A DNA stretch of 64,000 nt from Catonia carolina (GCA_035578175.1 JAQMRL010000008.1:62056541-62120540), one strand, 5' to 3'; shown: positions 21,073 through 32,559, numbered from the stretch's first letter. Translations and numbers: made by a program. Notes: generated by a model not told the origin, from the letters alone.

Positions 21073-24000
21073 GTACAATTCAATCTGTATTAATAATAAT
21101 GTAAACTTAAGGGCAGTCAAAAAAAAATTTTTTGTATCATGACCAGAGGTTTAAAAGCAGTTGTAGTTGAAAAGACCTGGCTTAAAATTTCTTTTTAACA
21201 AGGTTTTATTTAATTGTATATGAGTTGTGGCTATTAAATAATGAGACTGATGCTGGTGTGGATCAAGGAGGCATGCTCCAACTGCCATTAATCAACAGCT
21301 GTTTAGTGTGAACCTTTCTCTTGTATGCAGCTAGTCTCACTTCTGTAAACAACACCGTTTAGTCAGAGCCTACGTTCGCGTTATTATTGCTTTTTGTTTT
21401 GCCGGATAAAATGGTTAGTGTATCAGTAGAGCAACGAATTATTGTGAAATTTCACTTTAAACTTGAAAAAACTGCTACTGAAACTTATAATTTACTGAAA
21501 GAAGTGTAAGGCAGTGAATGTTTATCGTGGGCACGTGTTTTTGAATAGTTTAAGCATTTTAAAGATAGCAGAGAAGACGTTGAAGAAGATTCACAGCCAG
21601 GTCGCTTTTCAACATCTAAAACAGATAAAAATGTCGAAAAAGTCAGTAATTTGATTCGGTCTGACCGTCGATTAAGTATTTGCGCAATTGGTGAAACTTT
21701 AGTTATTGATAAAAATGTCTACAACAAATTTTACATGACAATTTTATCATGCGAAAAGTTTGTGCTAAAATGGTGCCTAAAATTCTAACGTTTGAACAAG
21801 AAGCTCGCAAAAATTTTTGTACTGACACTTTGTACACGATTGAAAATGACTCAAAGTTTTTAGAAATGATAACAACATGTGATGAAACGTGGTTTTTTAC
21901 TTATGATCTGGAAATGAAGTGCCAATCCATGCGCTGGAAGAGGCGAACTTCACCGAGAGCCAAAAAGCTCGAATGAGCAAGTCAAAATTTAAAGTGATGA
22001 TTGTTTTTGTTGATATCCATGGGATTGTGTACCTTCACTGGGTTCCTGAAGGTCAAACAATTAATCAATATTACTACCTTGAGTTACTTTCCAAACTACA
22101 TCAAAGAGTAAGGAAATAGCGCCCCGAAATGTGGAAGGACAAATCATGGGTTCTCCACTATGACAATGCGCCAGCTCATTCTGCGTTATCTGTCTAGAGG
22201 TTCTTAGCCAAGTACAGCATCTCAGTGTTATAACATCCACTTTATTCACCAGATCTTGCACCATGTGACTTCTACCTGTTCCCTATGGTGAAATCTGCAT
22301 TAAAAGGGACAAGATTTAAGTCTGTGGAAGCTGTAAAAGAGAAAGCAGCACATCCTGAAGGAGCTGACAGAAGATGACTTCCAGCACGGTTTCCAACAAT
22401 GCAAAATTCACATGGAGCGTTGTAGGGATAGAGAATGAGTGAATATTGAAGGTGACAATAAGTGATTATGTATAAAATTAAAATTAATTTTTTTACAAAG
22501 TCAGTCTTGTTATTAATAGCCACACCTCGTATTGCTCGACCAAAAATTTGAATAAATTAATACAAGTTTTTTTGTTTCTTCCTTATTTATTAGACATTAA
22601 TTTGCTGTAGGAATAAATCCAATGGTTATAAAGTAAAAAAATTGAAAAAGGAAATTGGGAAAAAAAATTACAGATTTCTTATAACTACCACCAAATAGCT
22701 TGTTCTTTTTTATATAAACCGTGAAAATTAGATAATGATATTATTAAAAAAGAGTGTTTTAGGTGTAGCTTTGAAAAAAATTGTCTGTAAACCTATTTTG
22801 TTTGTTTTGCAATACTTGTTAACTAGGTCAAACAAATTCAACATCTTTTATTTATTTTAGTAGTTGCGCGATTTTATTAGCATTATGGATTTGTAATCAC
22901 AATTTATTAATGTTTGAGTTTAGATATTTTATGTTTCCTTTTTCTCAAATTATTTTATTCATTTTTCAAAAAGAAGCATAGTAATTTAGTTTCCTTATGT
23001 ATGATTTTTTTACTTTCTCTTGCCTATATGAGTACGTAGGAAGGAAAGTATTATTTTCATGTTGATTTTTCAAATCGAGTTTTTACAGGATCTACACGTT
23101 TTCAGACCCCCTGAACCCAAAAAACAAGTTTTTAGTGATGTCAGGTAAGTCAGGTACCACAAGAGGACCCATCACGTACATTTTCATCAAAATCGGTCAA
23201 CCGGAAGTAGTTTATTCGTTTAATTTCTCACTTTTTTGCAATTTTCTCAAAAATGGCTACTACAATTTTTTTTTTCGCCTCATTTACTAAATTTTTTATG
23301 CTCTACAAGATAGGGTAGGCACCATGTCTGCTGAAATTCTTGGAGGCTGTTTTCTCTTTAATATGCATTTTAGCGGAAAAATGCATATATAATAAAAATT
23401 GCAGAGAATTTAAAATCTTACCACTTTTATTTTAAACATTTTTTTGTATAACGCTTAGTTTAGCAATTTTCTGTTTTTTTCACGAAAATGTGTAAAAAAA
23501 AATAATCAACTTTTTTAAGATTTCCGCCTTAGTATGCATTTTACGACAAAAGTGTATATAATCAAATTTGTAGGGAATTAAAAGATCTATTATTAAGTAA
23601 AATTTTATAAAATAAAAAGAACTTCTATTTGACGCATTTTTCTCTACAGTCTAGTTTAGCGTGAAAGAGTGATTTTCCATATTTTTAAGCCAAACAGATT
23701 GATTTTCATTTTGCATCTTTCACTCATAATTAAAATTAGGTTATGTTTATTGAGGTTAGTTTTTTGTTTATTTCTAATGTTTTATTATTAATGTTAGGTA
23801 CAGATATCAGATGACTTGATATCCCATAGCGGAGCGAGTGAGAAGGAAATATGTGGCATAACTACGCATGCGCCCAAAGGTCTTTACCATAATAATCCAA
23901 ATCTGAATACGTACTACAGTCATTATCTTGCTTGTTAGTTTACTGCATGGATGAACGCTTGCTCATAACAATGAGTAAAATTATACAATATTATTGGAAT

Positions 24001-27000
24001 GGCGCGTCTGGCTTGTTCGAGTGAGAGCGTTATGCTTTCTCTCACTCCCACGGCTAGGGGACTTTAGTTCATCTGAATACTGTATATTGTTCATTATTGG
24101 GCATTCAGAAGAGAAAGTTTTGTCAGTGTTTCACACCAATTTTTTTCTATTTTTTTTTAGATTGTGCCTGAGGCATTATATAATCAGTTTTTGGATAAAT
24201 CTCTTAATGTCATTGGCAGCAGTTTACAAAATACAGTGCATTGTAAATCAGTAGATTGTAATATGTTCTACATATGTGATGATGATATAAATACATTCCA
24301 TTGTGAACTATGTAAAGCAACTAACTGTGTACCATGCAAGGTAAGACGATTTACGTTATAATATTTATTATTTATATAACTTTTATAATTATTATTATTT
24401 TATAATTTTTTATTATTATTTTTAATTATTTTATATTATTATTTTATAACTCTGATTAGTGTCTTTTACACCTCTACCTCTTCTGTTCTTAAATGATTCA
24501 GTCATTTAATTGGCTGACCATGTGATAAGAAACAGAACTATTATTTTGCAGGGCTAAAATAATAGTTCTGTTTCTTATCACATGGTCAGCCAATTAAATG
24601 ACTGAATCATTTAAGAACAGAAGAGGTAAAGGTGTAAAAGACACTAATCAGAGTTATGTCATCTGAAAGTAATGAATTTCATTATACAGCCAGACCCTGT
24701 GGTGAATGAAGTGAAGGTGTCATTTGCAGAGTGGAAAATATGTGCTTTTCAGAGGGCCCGGCATGCTGATAAGTGTACTTTTCCACTCATTGAGGAAGGC
24801 AATGGTAAACCACCTCACTCCTCGTTTTACTTAGTAAAACCTCTACAGGTTCAAACCAGCCTTTTGGCTGATGACCTAAACAACAACAACATTTATTATT
24901 TAATTACCAGCAGACCTGGACTCACTTTGCTTTGTCTACTAAAAATCTTGTACCGACAATAAAACCGTAACTAAATAATAATAGACCTCCTCTCAGCTTC
25001 GATTGCTATATAAAACTGAAAAACAATGAAAATTGCTGTTTAATTAATATATTACCGTGCAATGGCATTTAAAGCAGTAAAAATTTCTTTAAAATAATGG
25101 AATTGAAGATACTGTTCAATCTTTTATAGGGCAGTAATGCAGGGAAAATATATATATGTTATAAAATATTAAATTTTGCTGTACAGGGACTTGAATAAGG
25201 TATTTCTAGTGCCAGAACAGAAAGATTTTTTTTATGTTAAGTCCTGGTAAGTATGTTTATTAAAACAACTTGTAGTACTATATAACAAAAATATATATAG
25301 AATAACTGATCTTAACTATATATTAGCATGAATGCTTCCTTTCCCGTAAGAAACTTGAATTTTCTAAACACTGTACTAAAGTAACGACAAAACAACACGG
25401 TATCATACGCTGGTATGAATCCTTACCACATACGTGCAACTGAGGAAGCATATGGTTGCTGCACGCAAATTTTCAATATGTGGATAGCCTACTAACCAGA
25501 GAACATCTATAGCACCATAAAATGTCAATAAGGTTCAACTGCGAAGCTTATTCTTAAATAAACTCGACCGTATTGTCAGTGGTAAGTGCACTTACCAAAG
25601 ACCTATAAAAGGTTAAATATTAACCCTTTCCGCTCGACTGTCAGATCTGATCTGACATGATAGTATTACCATTCCACTCGTATGTCGGACCAAAAATAAT
25701 ATTCAGATTATTTTGCGTGTTTTTATATTAGGTTTTAGGTATCAATTTCTAGTTATAGTTTATTTTATTTTATTTTTTACAACAGCAGTGTATGTTTTGC
25801 AGGTTATATTTTAAAAGTTTTTAGGTGAGAAAAAGCATTTTTTATGTATCATTATTAACATTAAAGTAATAACAAACATAAAAAGTATTATATGCTCTTA
25901 AAACTAATAACAACACTTTATGCGTACAATTAATACAACAGGGTACCAACAAATCATAAAATAATTACAAGGGGAGGGGAATCACAGTGCAAACATTATA
26001 CAAGTGGAAAGGGTTAACTGAATTTACTGCTTTAAATAATATATTGGCATGAAGGAGCAGAGCGATACCTTTCTATGCACTTACTAAACCGTATTGAGTT
26101 GCTGTACTGGACTGAAGCCAGTGTGCTACAGGAATAGCGCCACATACAGTAGTGGTGGGAGAACGCAACAGCTTAATGGCGGGCAGTGTCTGTTTGTTCA
26201 GTTTTATAATAAAAAAATTTTTTAGCTTGAAAAGTATGCGCTGGCATACGGTTTGAAACTACATTAATTACAGTTTGAAACTGAAATTCTTTAGTATTCT
26301 GAGTCTAGGAATTCACTTGTGAAGGTTATAAATTTGATAACTATAACAGTTATGGAGATACCTAATTTTTTTTTGATTTTCTGGTAGGATTTACTGAAAA
26401 AAACAAATATTTGGGAATTTTTAGCAAATCTGCATGACAATAGCTTTCAAACCACACTGGAACCATTAAAATTGGGCCAGTACAACTCCATAAATGGTTC
26501 TCTCAACAAAACATTTTACCATAGATAAGTTTTCTGTTTGTGCAAGTTAACATTTTAAGTGCCACCCTAGAAAGAATTGACAATCTTGATGGGCAAACAT
26601 ATTTTGTTTCAATAATTTGGTTAAATTATACATAAAAATAATATTTTTATTCTTAATAGATAATATATTTTGTAAATTCACTGCAGAATAATTAAAGATG
26701 CAGCCGCACTTTTACCGAGTAGAAAATAAAATTTCACAGCAATGTGTTTTTCACTTAAACTTGCCATCATAAAAAACGAAACAAGAACAAAACAGCGCTA
26801 GCAAAAACAATCACTGCAGATGAATATTGAACTCGCAATGAGTTCCGCTATACACGTCTGTGCGGCAGAAATGTGTACTGCACCAGCACTGCCCACGGCA
26901 GTGCTATTCCGGTTACTTTTGGGTACACCCTCATAGAAAATTAAAAACCCTACAACTCTTATTTCAAGCATTTTTCTCTACAGAGCCTAGTTAAAAGGCA

Positions 27001-30000
27001 ATTATTGATTTTCCGTAATTATAAAGTTCTACAGAGGTGATTTTTATTTTGCATCATTCACTCATGATTAAAATTAGGTTGTTTTTCATTGTATGTTGTT
27101 TACTCATGATCAAACATAGGTTATATTTTTCATTATCTACATAGGCAAGTGAAAGTCATGTGAGTGTTCCACACTAGATATTTTTGTTTATTATAATTTG
27201 AAATTTTATAATATTGTAAATTAACGTTGTTTTTATATGTTGTACCGGTATATTAATGTTGCATCACTAGGCAGTTCACACAGGAATGGATTGTAAAGAG
27301 TATCAAGAACAACTGTCAATTCTTTCTGAAACTGATGAAAAAGCTAGAGCAACTCTAAAAATGTTTGAGGTAATTATTTTATTTGTGAAACATTGTACTT
27401 AGTAAATTTATTAATCGACAAGTAATGGGAACCGCACTGATGCATCAACTTGTAGAGCGCAGAGTGAATGCTCATAAGTCCTTTGTCAGTAATTGTAGTT
27501 ATATCAACCTGCAAATCAATTTGTTCACAGTAAAACTATCTACAATCTAGTGGCAAACTAAATCTTTTTGGTCTATTTTCACGAGGTTTGGTAGCTGTGG
27601 AAAAAAAGAAGTAAAACAAGAATGGAAACATAAATGTTCTCAGTATTTTGTATACAAAGTCGTTTTTTTAACAAATAAACACTTGATATTGCATGGTAAA
27701 AGATTTACCTTGAAAATAAAGTGATTTTTTTACGGTTTTGTTGACAGCTTTGAGAAAAGATTGATATTATAGATGACCTGACTGGGTAGATTATTTCCGA
27801 ACTAAAAATAGTTTTTTTCCCTTTTTCTATTACTGTTATTTTTAATTTTTATTTTTCTTGCCTGTATGAATGTATAGGTAGGAAAGTATTGTTACCATTT
27901 TTTTTACTTTTTACACAACTTCCCTTCTGCTACAGCGTGTTTTCGTTGTATACTGAATGTTCAAATGTCAAAACATTCTCCCAAATAAATTCATTTATGT
28001 AAGGTCATTACTGATAGAAAATTGTGAAAAAATTACAGGCATTTTATAAAACATATCAAAACTTGAAAATCGGTTGTGTTTTTCTCTAGCTACAGCGGGC
28101 GAAACACTTTCACATGTAAAAACTTTTGATGAAGAAAGGGAATGTTTACTCTCTCAAATGCTGCATACCACGCTAACGGTTCCATAGAGGCAGAAGAAGA
28201 GCTTTGATTTCATAGCTTCTACGCGCCATTACGATTTAGTAGGTAGTTCTACCAACCTTACAGATGAAGTATTCCCTTTATGCCAATCACACTCACTGTT
28301 ATATTGAACAGCGAGCATGTATTTATTTACTAATCAGAGAGTTGTTCTTTGATTATTTATCGCTGTGTTTACAAGTTACATTGTCTTGAAGATGGGACGA
28401 CTTCAAAAGTAAACTTGGCAACTTACAACCTTCGTTTCAACCTGTCTATCAATTGAATTTGCATTCTTTTTTATATGAAATTATAGAGCCATTCAAGGCA
28501 CGTAATTTGATGTATGAACTGAACAAATTGCTTCATAAATACATTTTCTGTAGACTTTTAACGCTGGTAACTACCAGGGCAGCTGAGATTGGCTCCAATA
28601 TCAGAAGAGTTATGAAAATATTCTTAAGTCTGCCACTAAGGGTCGTATAAATGGCGTGATTTCATCTGGAGTGTGAACCTACCCTTCCCATTTCACAGGA
28701 ATAATAATTCCACTACCCGTCTAGGCATACGTCTATCGTCAGTTTTGTTGGCCGGCCATTGATCTTGTATTTAAAATAAAATAGTGCGTTGTATTAATAG
28801 TGTTGTAATACAACTGTGGAAGAGTCTTAACTAACAAATGCCATGAAGGCTGCCGTGTTCAGTGCATTACCGTAATCTGTTTTTGATCACCATGGCCTAG
28901 ACATACAGTGTTTTTGTTTATATTAGTATAACAAGGATAATAACCACCTAGTTGTCCTGTCCACAGTACATACACATCCGTTACGAGGCATAGCAACCAG
29001 CAATCAGTACATTAAGGGTACTGTGGATCCCTATCTTACTCAATGTTTTCAAAGGTATATGCAAACACCTTATAAATATGTTTCTCAGGAACCAATTGTG
29101 ATAGAATCCTAAATTGTTTTGTATTAAAGATCAGTTCCTTTTACATATTTTAAATGTTTAACTTTTTGCTCTGTTAGAAAATATAGTTTTGGTAATTTTT
29201 TTAAAAAGAGGAGATTTTTGAGGTCAACTTTTTTTTTCTCCTAAACTATTAAATATTTTTTATAAGTATACATTCAGTTGAAAGAGCATAACAACCTCTA
29301 CAACTCCAAAAAATTTCATTGTTATATCTTTTATGGGAGCTGAGAAATGTGCACCTGAATATGAAAAAATAAAGTTTTGAGAAAAACATATTTAAAGTTG
29401 TCCAATAAACTTTCTTACTAAACATTTGGTAAGAAAATAAATCATAAGAACATTTCTACACTACCTACAAATCTGATAAATACATAGTTTTAAAACAGGA
29501 ACTTCAAACAATATTTTAAGGTTAAAAACAGAAAATCAAAAATTTTCATGATTTTTCGATCCACAGTTCCCTTAATGACTTTTCGAGCTAGATAAATTGT
29601 TCTAGAATATTATTATGACATGTCAGTTCTATATCTTGTACTAAATCAATGTTTTTCAACTGTGAAGAGTTTTGTAAATGTTATGCTATATTGTAAGAAG
29701 AATTTTTGGATATCATATATGAATTTTATCTGTTTTGTTTAAAATGTTATTGTTAAATTTCAGCAAATGATAGTTAATAAAGAAGCGATTCATTGTCCAC
29801 AATGTGACATTATGGTGATGAGGACTGATGGTTGCGATTGGATTCAATGCTCAATGTGTAACACTGAAATTTGTTGGGCTACACTTGGCCCACGCTGGGG
29901 ACCTTTAGTGAGTACTATCTATTAACTGATTTTTTTTTTCATCAGTCTCGACTGGTTTGATGCAGTTCTCCTAGATGTTCTATCTTTCGCAAGTCATTTA

Positions 30001-31754
30001 ATATCTACATACCTGCAACATCCTACATCTTTTGTAATTTACTTTAAATATTCTAACCTTTGCTTCCCTCTGCAATTCACTCCCTCAATATTACCCTCCA
30101 TTATTGATAGACCAATACCTGGATGTCGCAAGATATGCCCCACTAGCCTATCCCGTCTTCTGGTAAGATGTTTCCATAAACTTCTTTCATTCACTCGTCT
30201 AAGAATCTCTAAATTACTTATTTTGTCCACCCACCTAATCTTTAATATTTTCCTATAACATCACATTTGAAAAGCTTCTATCCTCTTCTGTGCCTCCTGT
30301 CACCCACGTTTCGTTCTCGTATAATGTTACACTCCAAACATAGTGTTATAAGAAATTTTTCCTGATCTGTAAATCAGTGTTTGTAGTCAGTAAGCTGTTT
30401 TTCATTCAAAATATTTACTGAATAATAACAATTCATCAATTTAGCATCCAGTAGTTAATACAATTTTAATTATTTGTCAGGGTTTTTATTATTTTTTTTT
30501 TATTAATGGTTAATTTAACGAACAGATCGCAGAAGCTGTTCATACAAAGAGAAGTTTTTTTTTTTGGTTTAACGTCCGGCTGTTGTGCAATTAATGCTAA
30601 TGCAGGCGGTGAAGGATGAAATGATTTTTTGTAACATATGAAAATATGCCATGCCTGAATGGGATTCGAACCCAAAACCGCATGATGAGAGGTGAGCACG
30701 TTACCAACTACGCCAATGTGGCCGGCAAAGAGAAGAATGTATTCTTTTAACACTTCTGTTAACTTTTAATTGGACCTAGTATTTAAGTGAGCATTCTGTA
30801 GTGCTTTTGATGGGTTGAAATACTGGAGTACTTGTTAACAAATTTAAAACATGTTGACAATTTAATCTGTAGACTTTATCGCTTGATGGATATAATTTCT
30901 AAAGAGGGAAAGTTATTACGCGAAGTAATTTCTGTTACTTTGAGAACTCGCGATTTCTGCACATTGTATTTTGTACCTACTGTACGTTATATAATAAAAA
31001 ATGTGAATTATTGAATGATTGAGTTGACAATCCTACATAGGGTTTTTGATAAAATAAAAATAAATGTAGGCCTATGTACTTTTATAATCTTGATACAAAC
31101 GCGTATAATACTGTACTATATTTAGCTGGTGAATTGATGAACAAATAAGTAAGATTGTTCACATGGCAGACTAACGACTTGAGGTATCATTGTATTTTTT
31201 CATTGCAATGGCGGATCAGCATAGTGAAGTCTCTGTGATTCTACCCTCTGAGCTCAACGTGTTAATATGGGTAATATTCGAAGTCGTCTTCTTCATTTCA
31301 TTGATTAGGCAGCTTGGCCTGTTCCAGAAACCATCTCCTTCTTGAGTGGCCAACACTCCTCTAACCTGTGGGTTTGTAAGTTCTAAGACATAAATCCCTA
31401 TTAATTCACTAATGAGAAATGCGTAGTTTTAAAATCTTGAGCACAGGTGTGGGTAAATAATACTTGTGTACAAAAGAACATAAGAATAATTTGTTTTGTT
31501 TCTACTGGTATTTGTGATTGTTTTTGTAGCTGCAATATTTTCTTACTCAAGTAGAGTTGCAAGAAAGTAAAATTAGTATTAGTCGTGTGTTAGCAGGCAT
31601 CTGTATTTATTATTTAACTCTAAGTAGGTAAGTAATGTTTTTAAAAAGTAACTTGTGTTTGTTTTCTTATCAGGGCCGTGGAGATGTAAGTGGAGGATGT
31701 CAATGTAACGTCAATGGGGTCCGTTGCCGCCCAAATTGTAAAAATTGTCATTAA
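20961..31754 (+). CDS. RBCK1: HOIL-1/RBCK1-type RBR E3 ubiquitin ligase, C-terminal five exons (partial)
   Basis: RING-IBR-RING ligase; in animals HOIL-1 works with HOIP-type ligases and can make oxyester-linked ubiquitin. Five exons (20961-21072, 24161-24340, 27271-27369, 29764-29907, 31674-31754) splice in phase 0 to give 204 residues plus the stop, all with AG acceptors and GT donors. In order they give the end of RING1 ([14 protein letters not shown]), the IBR Cys pairs ([26 protein letters not shown]), RING2 ([27 protein letters not shown]) and the tail ([10 protein letters not shown], ending NCKNCH). The catalytic Cys should be the one in DGCDW, matching human C460. The UBL, NZF and start of RING1 were not found and should lie upstream. 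A first base of 'a' at 20961 implies a codon split with a missing exon. Confidence 0.93.
21221..22529 (+). mobile_element. Near full-length but inactivated mariner element
   Basis: 1309 bp with terminal inverted repeats built around GTGGCTATTAA (left 21221, right end 22529) and a TA at each side. A plus-strand transposase can be followed from ATGGTTAGTGTATC at about 21411 through [17 protein letters not shown] (first catalytic Asp), [22 protein letters not shown] (second Asp) and [16 protein letters not shown] (third Asp region), but stops and frame breaks interrupt it several times. It is therefore a pseudogene copy of the usual ~345-aa protein. It lies in the first readable intron of the RBCK1-like gene, in the same orientation. 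Confidence 0.92.
23010..23802 (+). repeat. Family B repeat, nearly full length, 3' end displaced
   Basis: Starts TTTTTTTACTTTCTCTTGCC and follows the family through both subrepeats to ATGTTTTATTATTAATGTTAGG. It is then interrupted by about 300 bp of other sequence, and the last ~45 bp of the family reappear at 24104-24150. The TG tract of other copies is missing here (short deletion after AAAACAAG). Confidence 0.85.
23803..24103. mobile_element. ~300-bp insertion interrupting a family B copy
   Basis: Foreign sequence of higher GC content between the two parts of the family B copy. It has CATGCGCCCAAAGG, GGCGCGTCTGGC and CTCTCACTCCCACGGC. Its own ends and duplications were not resolved, and the class is unknown. 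Confidence 0.5.
24104..24150 (+). repeat. Family B 3' terminus abutting a splice acceptor
   Basis: ATTCAGAAGAGAAAGTTTTG, then TCAGTGTTTCACACCAA and a T-run. This matches the end of the family B consensus. The T-run merges with the polypyrimidine tract of the acceptor at 24160. Confidence 0.8.
24161..24340 (+). CDS. RBCK1: RBCK1-like exon: IBR domain
   Basis: Acceptor TTTTTTTTTAG and donor AAG|GTAAGA. It has 60 codons in phase 0: [15 protein letters not shown]..., then zinc-binding Cys of the IBR ([28 protein letters not shown]). It is a strong match in order and spacing to the HOIL-1 IBR. The acceptor tract is directly next to a family B 3' terminus. Confidence 0.93.
24446..24657. repeat. 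Near-perfect 102-bp inverted repeat with 8-nt loop
   Basis: The arm at 24446-24547 is the reverse complement of 24556-24657, with at most a few mismatches, around the loop GCAGGGCT. The sequence of the arms is the 5' quarter of a family A repeat. The right arm continues into the rest of family A, so the left arm is an inverted extra copy. RNA from this intron would form a long hairpin 106 bp downstream of the exon donor. Confidence 0.93.
24556..24893 (+). repeat. Family A repeat, copy A2
   Basis: Plus-strand family A from AATAGTTCTGTTTCTTATC to GATGACCTAAACAACAACA. It contains CAGCCAGACCCTGTGG and GGGCCCGGCATGCTGAT. Its 5' part is mirrored by the inverted segment at 24446-24547. Confidence 0.88.
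24894..25623. other. Intronic sequence, nothing recognised
   Basis: AT-rich intron of the RBCK1-like gene, with no repeat family that recurs in this window and no exon-like frame. Confidence 0.4.
25624..26013. mobile_element. piggyBac-like MITE with TTAA target duplication
   Basis: Begins CCCTTTCCGCTCG and ends AAGTGGAAAGGG, so the termini are imperfect inverted repeats (CCCTTTCC.CT). TTAA occurs exactly at both sides (25620-25623 and 26014-26017), the signature of piggyBac-superfamily insertion. 390 bp with no coding frame, hence non-autonomous. Located in the intron between the IBR exons. Confidence 0.85.
26547..26720 (+). mobile_element. Fragment related to the piggyBac-like element at 36.2 kb
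   Basis: TTTTAAGTGCCACCCTAGAA, followed by an AT-rich stretch and AAAGATGCA, parallels the left end of the 36193-38072 element (TTGAGTGCCACCCAGAAG ... AAGATGCATACATG). No right end was found. Confidence 0.5.
26935..27176 (+). repeat. Family B repeat, 3' quarter
   Basis: AAAATTAAAAACCCTACAAC through GGCAAGTGAAAGTCATGTG and CCACACTAGATATTTTT. It is in the sense orientation and ends about 95 bp before the next RBCK1-like exon. Confidence 0.8.
27271..27369 (+). CDS. RBCK1: RBCK1-like exon: end of IBR and linker
   Basis: Acceptor GCATCACTAG and donor GAG|GTAATT. It has 33 codons in phase 0: [16 protein letters not shown]..., ending [15 protein letters not shown] is a hallmark of HOIL-1 just after the IBR. 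The pyrimidine tract before this acceptor is weak. Confidence 0.92.
27370..29763. other. RBCK1-like intron, mostly unassigned
   Basis: A short family B 5' fragment (TTCTTGCCTGTATGAATGTA, AGGAAAGTATTG) lies at about 27850-27895. The rest is unassigned. A plus-strand frame at 28453-28650 matches nothing I know and has no splice signals that fit the gene. Confidence 0.5.
29764..29907 (+). CDS. RBCK1: RBCK1-like exon: RING2 with catalytic cysteine
   Basis: Acceptor AAATTTCAG and an excellent donor GTGAGT. It has 48 codons in phase 0. Zinc ligands HCPQC and CSMC surround DGCDWIQC; the Cys codon at 29833-29835 corresponds to the ubiquitin-accepting Cys of HOIL-1. [13 protein letters not shown] follows, a motif characteristic of HOIL-1 and not of parkin or HOIP. 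All key residues are present, so the ligase should be active. Confidence 0.95.
29936..30345 (-). mobile_element. 3' end of a non-LTR retrotransposon (family D, copy 1)
   Basis: A minus-strand fragment ending in an A-run. The frame at 30230-30039 reads [13 protein letters not shown]...[15 protein letters not shown]...[18 protein letters not shown], the extreme C-terminus of a common insect non-LTR polymerase. Its plus-strand reading begins CATCAGTCTCGACTGGTTTG, as in the second copy near 60.05 kb. It is 5'-truncated and frame-broken outside this frame, and lies in the last RBCK1-like intron in antisense. Confidence 0.85.
30545..30724 (-). mobile_element. tRNA-derived SINE (family E)
   Basis: On the minus strand, a tRNA-like head: A-box-like TTGGCGTAGTTGGTAACG, then B box GGGTTCGAATCCC, followed by CAGGCATGGCATATTTTC. 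A fragment of the same family occurs at about 51783-51855. The head does not fold into a proper acceptor stem, so I call it a SINE and not a tRNA gene. Confidence 0.8.
31674..31754 (+). CDS. RBCK1: RBCK1-like terminal exon
   Basis: Acceptor TTTTCTTATCAG. It has 26 codons in phase 0 and TAA at 31752-31754: [26 protein letters not shown]. This Cys-rich extension, ending in CxxCH at the stop, is specific to HOIL-1, where it forms part of the extended zinc-binding region after RING2. Confidence 0.95.
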   Translation, partial: GRGDVSGGCQCNVNGVRCRPNCKNCH

Positions 31755-31877
31755 GTTAATAAGTACATTACCAATTAGAATTACCTAGAACACTTTTTTT
31801 AAGTTAATTTCTATTTTCTACCATTTGTTTTATTATTGTTACTTACCTTGCATATGTTAGTAGTTACTAAGTGTAGA

Positions 31878-31883
31878 ATTAAA
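31878..31883 (+). terminator. Possible poly(A) signal ATTAAA of the RBCK1-like gene
   Basis: ATTAAA about 125 nt after the stop codon, followed by a T-rich stretch. No AATAAA occurs between the stop and the mariner remnant at 31917. The true 3' end could be further downstream. Confidence 0.4.
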
Positions 31884-31916
31884 ATTTTTTTACTTTGTAA
31901 GATATTCAGAAATATA

Positions 31917-32557
31917 GGATCTGTCCCAAAAGTTTCGGTAATTTGTTTTTTTTACAATTTACTGAACAATAATTTACAGTCTCTTTAGAACTTTTCAAAC
32001 TCCTCCAGACTCACCGCACACTTTTTAAAGCTTCACCCACTGCTCATTGGCTACCTGGAAGGCCTCAATGGGAACCGTTTGTTGACAGGCTGTCGAAGCT
32101 TCTTTTACCCTTTTCAGCATGCCGTGGTGGTGTCTTTCCAGAGTTTTTTTAATCTTGGAAAACAAATAAATCAGCTGAAACAAAAGAATTTCAGGCTTTA
32201 TTTTGTAGCGTTCGAGTAATTCCTAGCACTTCATTTCATCGGTGAGAACTTTTGGCACCATCTTGGCGCAGACCATCCTTATGTCAAAATCCTTGGTTAA
32301 AATGCGGTGAACAACTGATATGGGTATGCCACTTTCTTCAGCTAATGTCTGGATTGCATTCATCAATCTGAAAGTCATCTCAATTTTTTGGACCACATCA
32401 TCAGTTTGTGGCATTGACAGGCACCCAGATCACTCATTAGCGGTTTCCTGATTTTCCCGAAATCTCATATGCCACTTTTATTCTATAACTAAAAGTTGTA
32501 ATGCGTAAGTGGCTGATTGTGGCAATTTTATTACTGGAACTTATGGGACAGACGCTG
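31917..32557 (-). mobile_element. Internally deleted mariner with intact inverted repeats
   Basis: 641 bp bounded by related ends (GGATCTGTCCCAAAAGTTTC at left, and CTGTCCCATAAGTTCC on the minus strand at right), with TA at both sides. A minus-strand frame at 32414-32223 reads IQTLAEESGIPISVVHRILTKD...[13 protein letters not shown], the N-terminal helix-turn-helix region of mariner transposase. The DDD catalytic core is deleted and only C-terminal traces (HHHGMLKRVKEA) remain. It is non-autonomous and sits just downstream of the RBCK1-like stop. Confidence 0.9.
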
Positions 32558-32559
32558 TA

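Noticed and set aside
24672..24962. 96-codon frame (and 2316-2005, 40555-40830) as a conserved small protein.
   Set aside because: These are readings of family A repeats. Frames are not maintained in the other copies.
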